A DNA stretch of 64,000 nt, from the NCBI GenBank assembly GCA_004352715.1, contig SCFE01000030.1, positions 152,957 to 216,956 on the forward strand. Direction: 5' to 3'. Both the position numbers and the translations under genes were made by a program. Positions 23,233-33,773 of the stretch are shown in pieces. This DNA comes from Hofstenia miamia (taxonomy: Eukaryota; Xenacoelomorpha; Acoela). A model generated the notes under the pieces. It was not told the DNA's origin, made no database searches, and was given only the letters and a program-made list of their open reading frames with translations. Within the stretch, counting starts at the first letter, position 1; the number at the start of each line of letters is the position of its first letter.

Positions 23233-24213
23233 ATGGGGGGCATGTAGAGTCACTCAGGGCCTATTTTTCAATTTTATTATTTTGGCACTCTGAAAATAGT
23301 TTTGCATCTTTTTGACGTCCTGATTTCATGATTTGTTGCTACCTATCTGTATCAATTTCTTTTAAATTGACTATTTGTATTTTCAAGTGTAGTTATTTGA
23401 TAGTGTTAGTATTTGTCCCCTTGATTCAAATTATGTGTGATTGCTTGTTTTTAACTTTGTGAGGGAAATTGTGTTTAGTAACTGTAAACAATATCCAGGT
23501 AAAAATTTACAGATTTTGTAATAAATATCTGAGTTTACTGTAGTGAAGTGCCCAATAAATTTAGCTTCCTTCAACTGAGTTTGATCTTTTTCATTTAATT
23601 ATCTAGTAACCCCTTTTAGATTTCTCATCAAAGATTTGGTAATGATAACTATTGCTTAAGATCTGGCAACAATTCAGGAGGAAACAGCACTGGGTCTGGG
23701 GTGAAAAATAGCTCCTTAACAGTGACAGCCTGAATCATGGTCAATTTAGGTTACAATTACATGTAGGGAATAACATCTTTTATTTGATCTGTTTGTACAT
23801 GCACTTAATAATTAACACATTGCAAATATACTATGCTGCTGGTGAATGTGAATGCATGGTAATTATGTGCCTTTTGTTTATTATTTATTTACATGGGCTG
23901 AGATAAGAGAAATTTGAGATAAATTGTTTACTGAGCTAGAAATTAATACTTGAGACACACAATTAGCACCTTGATGAGTAAGGATGGCTTCAAAGATATG
24001 GCTTCAGCATGATGCCATGTGAATTTGTCACTGCTGGAGTCCTTTATGGAATGGAATCTCTGTATTTGTTTGGCAATATCAGTGAACAACCAATGTATGT
24101 TTCTTGTTTGAATGCAGGTCACTCTCTGCTATGGTAGATTTTGCAACCTTCAATCTAAACTCTTGAGTTACCCAGTACTGCTAGAGTAGCCAGAGCTCCC
24201 CTGTGATTCTACA
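23233..24213 (+). mobile_element. Polypurine tract and 3' LTR of the family 2 element
   Basis: The purine run AATGGGGGGCA (about 23232-23242) precedes TGTAGAGTCACTCAGGG, the LTR start at 23243. The LTR ends TGTGATTCTACA at 24213 (971 bases) and its last 267 bases match the partial 5' LTR at 14805-15072. An in-phase purine tract and matching termini define the element's right end. Confidence 0.85.
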
Positions 24214-24430
24214 CTATCACCAAAAACTCAACAGCAGATGGATAGAATTAACATAGAGAAATGGGGAGCTACCAGCCTGGGAAGCACAATGGAGTGGATC
24301 AATACAGACAATTGAGAGTGAGTATATGTTGAGGGAGTGATAACTCCCTACCAACTATTCACACAAGGTAAACCCATTCATGAACAGCTCAAGGAACTGA
24401 GAAAAGAAATAGACAAAAGAACAACAAAAG
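24214..24430 (+). pseudogene. Element F (family 1) ORF3, piece before the solo LTR
   Basis: Close to element A ORF3: a GAACTACCAGCC...ATGGAGTGGATC stretch corresponds to 9770-9805, followed after a deletion by VEGVITPYQLFTQGKPIHEQLKEL (24330-24395), the counterpart of 10400-10465. The left end is cut by the family 2 element. The coding region resumes at 25585, after the solo LTR. Confidence 0.7.
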
Positions 24431-25584
24431 TGTAGCATAATCAAAACAAAAATGCTGCTAAAGAAGTGAAGATCAAAGGATTAGTCAGTATTAAGATCTA
24501 ATTATGATTTATTGATTAAAACAATTTAAGTTTATTTATCATCATTATTTTTGTAAATGCAACTAAGAAATAAAATAGCAAATTAGTACTTGTCATCAAA
24601 TAATTTGACTAAATAAAGGGGGGGAAATCACTTCCATTATTTTTAGCCATTTTGGCAGATGAATTAAATTCAAATTTTGAACGACAGGTACTTTTTGAAT
24701 TAGAGTATAAATAGAGCTGAAATTAATTTGGAAACTGTTGAAGTAAATTCTTTGAAAATCTTATCTTTAGATTTCATTTGGTTTGCTTATCTATAAATCA
24801 TGTCAAGCTAAATGGTAAATGCAGTAGTAGTGGCTTGGGCACATATCAGGAGTGACTCAAGGGTCCTTGATCCAAGCCATGAACCTGCATTTAAGTTAAG
24901 TGTACAAATAGGAGTTTTTCTCTGTTTAGCTGACTATTGATTCATTTCTTTGCATGTATTAAATAATTGATATCAGAGAAAAGGCTGGATAGCCTACCAT
25001 AGGTTATATCTATATTATACTTTCAAACTAGGTGACCTATAAATAGACTGATAATTAGACCAAGCATGTACTGTTATTTAAATGTAAGGTAAGAAGCTGC
25101 AAGTAATTATTTACTTTATCTAACTCTATTAATTAAAGCCAATAGTTTTTGGTAATAGCAGAAGTAATATTTATTAAGCAGCTAGTGACATTGCCAGGTT
25201 GTGAAGTATCACAACTACACACTACAAATTGAGTTTAAGTCAGTTACAAACATCATTGAGAGCTGCACTGAGTTAGGATAGGGAACACATAACTACTTCA
25301 ATAAGCTGAGACTTGGAACTACTCAATCAATGATGGAGGCACATGTGGATTGATTCAGAGATCAGAGTTGGCCAGAGGCCATAGCCAAATCACAGAGAAG
25401 AACTGTGACAGTAGTATACCTAAACAGTATTGAGTTACTTTAAGTTAAGAAAGGTTAACAATAGTGTATCTCATGTTGGAGTTAAATAGAAGTTAACATC
25501 AGTACATCCCTACCTGCATATAATGAGAAACAATAATTAAAAAAATCATTTACTCTCTGTTAAAGCTTGGTAGCAGATGATACA
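24431..25584 (+). mobile_element. Solo family 1 LTR inserted in element F ORF3, with 4-bp TSD
   Basis: Starts TGTAGCATAATC at 24431, ends GATGATACA at 25584 (1154 bases), and is flanked by AAAG at 24427-24430 and 25585-25588. It contains TATAAATAG at 24706. Removing it restores the ORF3 order seen in element A (LQDKIDK, then KVIMLFSGVNN). This is the cleanest complete LTR of the family in the window, with the one at 27440. Confidence 0.9.
24706..24714 (+). promoter_or_regulatory. TATA box in solo LTR
   Basis: TATAAATAG, about 275 bases after the LTR start, follows the ACAGGTACTTTTTGAATT block shared by all family 1 LTRs. Confidence 0.5.
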
Positions 25585-26163
25585 AAAGTGGTAATGCTGT
25601 TCTTGGGAGTGAATGATGTAGTCTGGCTCAATCTGTGTGACAAGCAGTATAGATACTACAACATCACAAAGTGGGTTGAAATAGTGACTATGATAAGATT
25701 GAATAAGAATTACCTAAATAAAATAACGGAGGAGGAAATGAGGAACAACATAAGTTTCTTCTACAAGGATGTTGTGAATACCAGAAGCCTTCAGAAAATA
25801 TTTACATTCTTTTATCAAAATACCATAATCTGCAAAGATCTAGCACATACAATCAGAGCAGATGTGCAGATGAGGCTGAGGATAGGGATAAAAGGAATCC
25901 ACCAGTATCAAAAATATTACAACATATTTTCCAGAAAAATGAATAAACTACACCAATATCAGAGAACATAAGAAAAACAAAATTTCTGTACTATCATAGT
26001 ACAGTAACCACAGAAAGAGAAGCAACACTAAAAATGACAAAGCAGCCAGAATTCACATCAACAAGCTGGAGTGACCCAAAAGCAGAAATAGTAATAAGAA
26101 AAGCTGATGCATTAGTCCATAGAGAGAGAGCTGTGCTGAAAATAATGCAAGCTGAGGGGGGCA
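25585..26163 (+). pseudogene. Element F ORF3, C-terminal piece and polypurine tract
   Basis: This is the C-terminal part of ORF3, homologous to 10500-11085. It reads KVVMLFLGVNDVVWLNLCD, FFYKDVVNTRSLQKIFTFFY and IKGIHQYQKYYNIF, then after a frameshift near 25960 a tail with FTSTSWSDP and KADALVH. The purine tract GCTGAGGGGGGCA ends at 26163, directly before the LTR. The stretch 25567-25971 is open. Divergence from element A is mostly conservative (for example LFLGVND against LFSGVNN), as expected for a sequence that was once under selection. Confidence 0.7.
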
Positions 26164-26580
26164 TGTAGCATAATCCAAGAATTAACACTGATAAAGAAGA
26201 ACAAATGAGAGATTAGTCAGTCAAGGAAGATTATCATCAAATTATGATTAAAATTAATATTAATTGTAAATCAAATTCAATTTATGCTTATCATCATTAA
26301 TTTTGTAAAATGCAACTAAGAAACAACATTTACCAAATAGTACTTGTCAAAACAACTTGGCAAAACAAAGGGGGCAATATTGCTTACATTATTTTTCAGC
26401 CATCTTGGCAGACAATTCAAAATTCAAAATCAATAGGTACTTTTGGATCTGGAACTATAAATAGAATGAAATCATTTGGAAAACTGTTGAAGTAAATTCT
26501 TTGAAAATCTTATCTTAACACAGAATTACATTCAAAAGGAATTAGTCACTGTGAGTTAGAGCTTGGTAGTGGATGCTACA
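26164..26580 (+). mobile_element. 3' LTR of element F, short form
   Basis: Starts TGTAGCATAATCCAAG after the polypurine tract and ends GGATGCTACA at 26580. At 417 bases it is about a third of the normal length. U3 with the TATA region (ACTATAAATAG near 26454) is present, but most of the R/U5 part found in 24900-25560 is missing, with the terminus retained. An internal deletion is the simplest explanation. Confidence 0.75.
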
Positions 26581-29500
26581 GAATCAAACTGATTTATAAG
26601 TAATAAATAAAAATAAGTTTCATTAATAAAAAATATATTCTAACTGTAAGCTTATTAACAAACACAATTGAGTTATGTACAACTCACAATAAAGTCAGAT
26701 ATATGTTTTACTAACTAATCACATAAATTAACACAAGAATTTGGATGCTTAAAGTGCAATGAAATACCTAAGAAGTTTGTTGAATAACTAAAACTAAATT
26801 ATTCTTGTAACAAGAATACTTTAAAAAATTGGTTATTAAAAGCTTTCAATTTATTAATATTAAATTAGCAACATTAACCTCTTAGTTATTTTTGCTTGAA
26901 TTTAATAATTTTCTTTTAACTATTCCAGAAACTTATTCAGAATTCCACTTAGAACATGTTACATGATTCTATTGTATATTTTTTATGATATTGTCTTAGA
27001 ACTTTCAGATAGAGTCATGTCTTCTGCATTTACAGTCACAGCTTACAACAAAGTCATTGCTTGACTGATATGATTACTATGCATTTGTTAACACTGGCAA
27101 GAATGTGGCTCAGTTCTGGACTTGCTTATTTCTCATATGATAATTACTCTATTTAGATTTTGTATCTTGTCTTTCATTATGACTTACTTCACAAAGATGG
27201 CCACTATGACAAGGAAAAAGGAGAAGGAGAACCCCATCATGGTTTTGTGCTGGTTGATATGTTTCAGGTGTAATCTCATCTTAAACTTTGTTATGTCATT
27301 ATTTACTATTTTAGCTTTGAACTATAGTTTATTGTGTTCATTTAACAATGTCTATGTCAGTTATGAATTAAATTTCTTCTTTTGTTGTACATTACAATAG
27401 TGATCATTTTTAAATTAGATTACTTCATTATAGCCTAATTGTAGAATAATCCAAGCCATAATGCTGCTAAGAAAGGAAGATCAGAGGATTTGTCAGAATT
27501 AAGTTCAAGTTGTGATTTATTGATTATAAACAATTTAAAGTTAATTATCATCATTATGTTTTGTAATATGCAACTAAGAAATAATATAGCAAATTAGTAC
27601 TTGTTGACAAATAATTTGACTAAACAAAGGGGGCAAAAACACTTCACTTATTTTTAGCCATTTTGGCAGATGAATAAATTCAAATTTCAAATGACAGGTA
27701 CTTTTGAAGTTAACAATAAATAGAGTGAGAATCAATTTGGAAACTGTTGAAGTAAATTCTTTGAAAATCTTATCTTTAGATTTTATTTGGTTTGCTTATT
27801 TATAAATCATGTCAAGCTAAACAGTAGATGCAGTAGTAGTGGCTTGGGCACACATTGGGAGCAATTTGAGGGTCCTTGATCCTAGCCATGAACCTGCATT
27901 TACATTAGGTGTATGAATAGGAGTTTTTCTCCATTTAGCTGACTATCAATTCATTTGTTTGCATGTATTAAATAATTGATTTATCAGAGATAAGGCTAGG
28001 TAGCCTACTGTAGGTTATATCTATATTACATTGTCTGATTAGGTGACCTATAAATAGACAAATAAATAGACTGAGCATATATTGTATCTAAATGTAAGGT
28101 AGGAAGCTGCAAGTAATTATTTACTTTATCTAACTATATTAATTAAAGCCTATAATTTTCAGTAATGGCAGAAGTAATAAGTATTAAGCAGCTAGTGACA
28201 TTGCCAGGTTGTGAAGTATCACAACTACACATTAAAAATTGAGTTTAAGTCAGTTACAAACATCATTGAGAGCTGCACTAAGTTAGGATAGGGAACACAT
28301 AACTACTTCAATAAGCTGAGACTTGGAACTACTCAATCAATGATGGAGGCACATGTGGATTGATTCAGAGATCAGAGTCAGCTGGAAGCCATAGCCAAAC
28401 CATGGAGAAGAACTGCAACTGCAGTATACCAAACAGTATCAAATTACTTTAAGTTAATGCAAGTTAATAACAATGTATCTCACTTTGGTGTAAAGAATTA
28501 ATATCAGTGCATCCCTACCTGCATCCAACAGGAAATAATGATTTGAAAGAATAATTAACTTTGTTAATGCCTGGTAATGGATGCTACAAAATCTTAGGAG
28601 AGTTGCTGTTAACCTAATTTGCTGACTTGCTAAAAATTTATCCTTTAAAATCAAACAATGATTGTTTATTACTTCAACTGGCAAAAACATTTAAACAGCT
28701 AAGAGAAACTTAGATTACTCCTTAAAAAAATGACAGTTTCAATTAAGACATTCCTAAAAGTTTTATAAGCAAACAAACAATAATTTCTAACCATCTTAGG
28801 AGCAACTAATAAATATTCAAAGAAGATGAAGAATATAATCATTTATTCATTCAGTTGATATAGTGTAAAGGCATCATGTGTACATTGCCAGATAGAGTTA
28901 TGCCTTTTTTACATTCATGATGGTAGTTGACAACAGAGTCATTGCTAGGAATGATATGTCTTAGCTCTAGACTTGTCCATTTCTTATATGAAAAATACTC
29001 TATAAAGATTTCATTTCTTATCTCTGTTGATGACTTGTTCCATGAAGATGGCTGCTATGAGAGGTAGAAATACAAAGAAAATTAGAACATCATCAAAGGT
29101 TGTGTTGGTTGATGTGTTTTATTTGCAATCTCATCTTACATTTATCTCTAATGCTATTTACTGTATTAGTGTTTAACTATACATTATTGTACTTATTTAA
29201 CAATCCATTTGTTAGTGATCACTAAATGAATTAAGTTAGTTGTTTTTTACAATACCATTATCTTATAAATTAGATTACTTTGTTATAGCCTAATCCTACT
29301 GGAGTTGCTGTTTATCAAATTTATTGGGAAAATAAACAAATAAGATTTTTATATAACCTCTCAATAAGAGGTGTTGTCTTATTTAAGATTTATCCTTAAA
29401 ACCAAACAACAAGTGTTTACCATAAAATCACTTAGAAAGTTTAGTAACTCTTAAACTTCTCATTTAATCAAAAACAGTTTTGAGTAAGAAATTCTTATAT
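26581..29500. repeat. Diverged direct duplication of non-LTR sequence, first copy split by an LTR
   Basis: Copy 1 (about 26990-27439, resuming at 28589-28800) and copy 2 (about 28880-29480) share an ordered series of similar stretches: AGATAGAGTYATG, then CAACA(A/G)AGTCATTGCT, then TCACAAAGATGGCCACTATGA (copy 2 CCATGAAGATGGCTGCTATGA), then TTATAGCCTAAT, then GAGTTGCTGTT, then ATTTATCCTT. The solo LTR at 27440 lies exactly between TAGCCTAAT and the GAGTTGCTG stretch that are adjacent in copy 2. No convincing coding sequence is present. Confidence 0.6.
27440..28588 (+). mobile_element. Solo family 1 LTR
   Basis: Starts TGTAGAATAATCC and ends GGATGCTACA, 1149 bases, collinear with the LTR at 24431. 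Flanks are TAAT (27436-27439) and AAAT (28589-28592), a probable target duplication with one mismatch. The uninterrupted site can be read in the second copy of the surrounding duplication at about 29295. Confidence 0.88.
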
Positions 29501-30467
29501 ATTTTTTACTATAATTCCAAGTTATTATTGTACAAAATATTTATTTGTGACTTATAAAGCAATGATATTTAAAATAATTCAAATTTTATGATACTTTCAA
29601 AACAATTTTTGATTGAGTTTGAGTTTGAGTATTAAAGATTTTTCCTTTGAATGTTTCTGATCAAGATTTCCACACTCATTCAAGTTTGAGTTCTTAGCAT
29701 TCCAAGTACTAAAGGCCCTGGCAATCACAGAATTATACTCAGATAGTCCTTGACTATGTGTCAAAATATTAAAGGGTTAATTTCATTTATCACAATAAAT
29801 ATTTAAAATAAATACAATTTTACAAACAATTTATTCTGTAATCATTTTGAGGGTGATATCACAATATTTATGTTTCATTTAATTAATTTTGTATGAGTAT
29901 TATGCTCCTCTATAGTGTTTTGCATAGCTATACAACTAGAATAAGTTCAGTTGCACTATCTTATTTACTGTTCTTATATTAATGAAGATATATGCAAGCT
30001 TAGGTAACTTAGATAATTGAGACTAGCAATATTTTCAGCATCACAATTAATGTTGCCAATGTAAACATCATGCATCCTAGGTTAAATTTGATGACTTTTA
30101 TTAATTGCACTATCAGCATCCCTTAAATTTAATGAAATTAGCAAGAATGTACTTCAACACAAAAGGAGAATTTTATATGCATGAATGCCTCAATGTTATT
30201 AGTGAAATGAAACTCAATGGAGAAATAAATTATTGTTCTTTATTTTTTGAATTAAAATTTAATTTGATTTGTATTGTTAGTAAAATTATCAAAGCTGTTA
30301 TTAAACATCAAGATCTTTTGTTCATTTTTCATTTTTTTACTAAGCAAGCAAATTTAAGTTTTAACTTAACCTGTTACCTCATTTCAGTTAAATTAGTAAC
30401 TACTTGTTTATTGAGTAGAAAACTACAATCTTAAAATGCCATTGATGTTAGTCAAGAATACATATAA
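29501..30467. other. AT-rich spacer, no gene seen
   Basis: No similarity to the elements around it and no coding signal that I can support. A 109-codon open stretch (30105-30434) has the Phe/Leu/Ile/Lys composition of random AT-rich DNA. Confidence 0.5.
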
Positions 30468-31345
30468 TGTAGAATCATGGGGGAGCTCTAGCTACTCTAG
30501 CAGTACTGGGAAACTCAAGAGTTAAGATTGAAGGTTGCAAAGTTTACCATAGCAGAGAGCAACCTGCATTCCAACAGAAGAAAGAAACATTTGTGGTTCA
30601 CTGATTTGCATAATAAACACAGAACTTCCATTGAGAAATCCAGCAGTGACCAATTCACATGGCATCACACTGAAGCCATATCCACGAAGCCATCCTTACT
30701 CACCAAGGTGCTAATTGTGTGTCTCAAGTTGTAATTTCTAGCTCAATAAACAATTTATCTCAGAGTTCTATTATCTCAGCTCATGTAAATAAATAATAAG
30801 CAAAATGCACATAATTGCTGTGCATTCACATTCGCCAATGGCATAGTATATTTGCAGTGTTAATTTTAAGTGCATGTATGAATCAATCAAATAAAAGTTG
30901 TTATTCCCTACATGCAATTATAACCTAAAGCAACCATAATTCAGGCTGTCACCATTAAGGAGCTATTTGGCACCCCAGACCCAGTGCAGTTTTCTCCCAA
31001 ATTGTCACTGAATCTTAAGCAATAGTTATCATGACCAAATCTTTGATGAGAAATCTAAAAGGGGTTACTAGATAATAAAAGGAAAAAAGATCAAATGCAG
31101 TTGAAAGAGGACAAATTTATTGTGCATTTCACTACTTGTCTCAGATATTTACTACAAAATCAGTAAATTATTACCTAGATACTGTTTACAGTTTCAAACA
31201 CAATTTCCCTCACAAAGCTAAAATGTACTTTAAACTGAGGGGACAAATAATAACTATATCAAATAACTACACTAAAAAATGTGAACAAATTGAATTAAAG
31301 AAATTGATACAAATTGATAGCTCCTAATCATGAAACAATACTTAG
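30468..31345 (-). mobile_element. Lone family 2 LTR, minus orientation, U3 end missing
   Basis: The sequence from 30468 (reverse complement of the LTR end GGGAGCTC...GATTCTACA) is collinear with the LTR at 23243-24213 up to about 31345. The last recognisable part corresponds to about 90 bases inside the U3 start, and the terminal TGTAGAGTCACTC is absent. On the plus strand (30528-30731) a 68-codon stretch ending LLTKVLIVCLKL is open and matches the antisense stretch of the other two LTRs. Confidence 0.75.
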
Positions 31346-33750
31346 CCACAGAAGAAAGAGACAAATCCTAAATACACAGTTTTGATTATCATAGACAATG
31401 CAAGTCTAGAACAATAATCTTAATGTTAACAATCCTATTGTATACATATCAGTTAATCAATGCTCCTTTACTAATTCTCCAGAGAATAGAACAGAGCACC
31501 AGAAGCATATGAGATTTTAAAGGGAGTAGAAGCCACTACAATAATGTATGCATAACTCAGACAGCTGAATGATATGAGTCACCATTGTTTTGACTGGTTG
31601 TATATGACTTCTACAAATAGATGTCCCCTAAGTCTGATGTTTACAAAAAATTAAAAACTGTTTGAGACATGATTTCAATGTAATTGTAATTATATATTTG
31701 AATAAATATATCCATTACTTTAGACTGTATTTCAATTAATTTTTCATACAGGTTAGATTATTGAAATATAGGATTGCAAGTAAATAAATGTAAATATGTG
31801 GTATAATTATAGACATTGACATTCACCATTTGCATTTAATAAATACTTTGGTGTTTTTGAAACTCTGTTTAGACTTAAAATACAAATTTAATTGTTTGAA
31901 TTACTTTAGTAGTTTGTACTGTATTGCAATAGGTAGTTAATTTTGGGATTCATCATTTGTCTTGCAAAGTTTTATTAATTGTTTTTGGGCAGCCTTTGCT
32001 ATTCATTTTCAGGATTTGTGTATTACTTTGCAGTTATTGAATGTAATATTTTATATACTGATTTCAGTTTAAATTTATAGTTAGACTTGTAACAAACAGA
32101 TGGTGTCTGATTTCTCATAATGCCCCTGCATTTAAGCAGTTAATATGTGAATATATTACTCAAACAAACCAGGAATTTGGAAATTTGATTTGATGTTCCT
32201 GTACAAATTTTTTTGGAGAAAAATAATGTTGCATTTCAATAAGCATAATGAAGTCAAACTGTAATGTTCTATATATCAAAGTGCCGTGCAATTATTCACT
32301 ATGAATCTGTAAAATACTTTATAAAAAATGATAATCTAGCTCAAATAATATTATTAGTCAATAGTATATATGGTTGGTATGGGCTAAGACTATTGGCCAA
32401 GACTAATGTAAACTTGGATTTAAATTTTACAAGCATTAATGAGTTATATCTGCTAGGAATAAACTTTTAGAGAAGATACCAGAAAAATAGAAACTGATAG
32501 ATAGACAATTTAATAAGATGTGTTTGCTAGAACTTCAAACTAGCTTTTTAAAACAAGGCTTTAAGGTATTTGGGGTGTAAAGCTTTCATAAAAATCAATC
32601 AGGAAAAATCAGAGAAATCATTAATGCTCAAGCTTGTACTCAATTTAAAATCTGATACAAAATTCTATAAAATTATATTATTTGAAGTTTCAGTTTTTCA
32701 ATCAAACAAAAAATTATTTTTTAGCTTACAAAACTCAAAGTTATTGTAAAAAATATATGTTTTTCACCTTAAAAAATAAATGCTGGTTGAATTTTATTGT
32801 CAGTTAATCAACATAGCAGGGTATTCAATCTAAATCTTAAACCTTTGAAATTTAATCCCAATCTCAATCTTAAATATTGCAAAAATTCAATCCAAATTCC
32901 ATCTTAATCTTGTGAAAGTTAATTAATATTAATTTTAATATTCTTTAATTGTTGAAGACAGGGAATTCAAGTTTGACTATGTCTATGATTGACACAGAGA
33001 TTGACCCCTAGAGATGGAGATTGAGATTGAATACCCTGCAATATAGTTTGATATCGAATTTTCGTCAAATTGGCATTGCCTATGGTTCATATTGTCCTAA
33101 TATGGTGCAGCATAGCATGTAGCTATACTTCTTGCTGAATGTATTCTTAAAATGATTAGTATTCAAATTTAATGCTTAAATTAGTCTTTAGGGCATAATA
33201 TAACAATTAATTTTACAATAAAATATTAATGTCACAATTCAAAGCTACATGCATGTGCTGGGAAAACAAATTTCGTGCTGGTTATGTTTCAATAATTTTT
33301 GTTTTGCTTAGCGGTTAATTAATTATTAGTATTTAAGTTTTTATGATGTTGCCTTTGTCACTCTTATATATATTTTCATATAAATTTGGAAATAAATCCT
33401 TATAAAGCAACTTTGTTTTTAGTGTAGCTTTAAGTTTTATACTACGTCTAAATTACATATTTCATTTTATCATAAATTTCTAATCACGGTCAAACTAAAC
33501 TGGATGTTGAACATGTGTAAAATATTGATGTACATTATGGTATATAAAATAGTTGATTAATACTTGAGAAATAATTTAGAAAACATTTGGACAGAAGAGA
33601 GCTTTCGATGAGACCTATTTTTGGCAATTTTCGACTAAGATAGCGATTAATTAATTTTCAAATACGATCGATTTATCTAGGATATTCAGAAGAAGAAGAA
33701 GAAGAAACGTATATTGTCACTTGCATAGAAAATGAGAGATTATTGGAGAT
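31346..33750. other. AT-rich intergenic DNA, no gene seen
   Basis: Scanned on both strands; no motif, splice-consistent coding run or recognised repeat. A short GAA run (33690-33707) precedes the LINE at 33.77 kb. Confidence 0.5.
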
Positions 33751-33773
33751 GATTCCTGTCTGCTCGAAGTCTT

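Larger units (their letters stand above)
14805..24213 (+). mobile_element. Family 2 Gypsy-type LTR retrotransposon, nearly complete but decayed
   Basis: Order: partial 5' LTR, PBS 15073, gag 15597-17229, protease 17320-17900, RT 17994-18722, RNase H about 18744-19300, integrase about 19730-20300, ORF3 about 20570-23219, purine tract 23233-23242, 3' LTR 23243-24213. Protease-RT-RNase H-integrase is the Ty3/Gypsy order. It is inserted in ORF3 of element F, whose sequence resumes at 24214. The coding strand is T-rich, in contrast with the A-rich family 1, and CpGs are scarce. Many stops and frameshifts make it non-functional. Confidence 0.85.

Noticed and set aside
10502-25640. GVND/GVNN in ORF3 as a block III (GxND) motif of SGNH/GDSL hydrolases, as found in some retrotransposons
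   Set aside because: Only element F reads GVND; element A has GVNN and family 2 has ASSN. No convincing GDS block lies at the right distance upstream and no Asp-His block downstream.
30105-30434. 109-codon ORF in the spacer
   Set aside because: Leu/Phe/Ile/Lys-rich random-like sequence without a motif.
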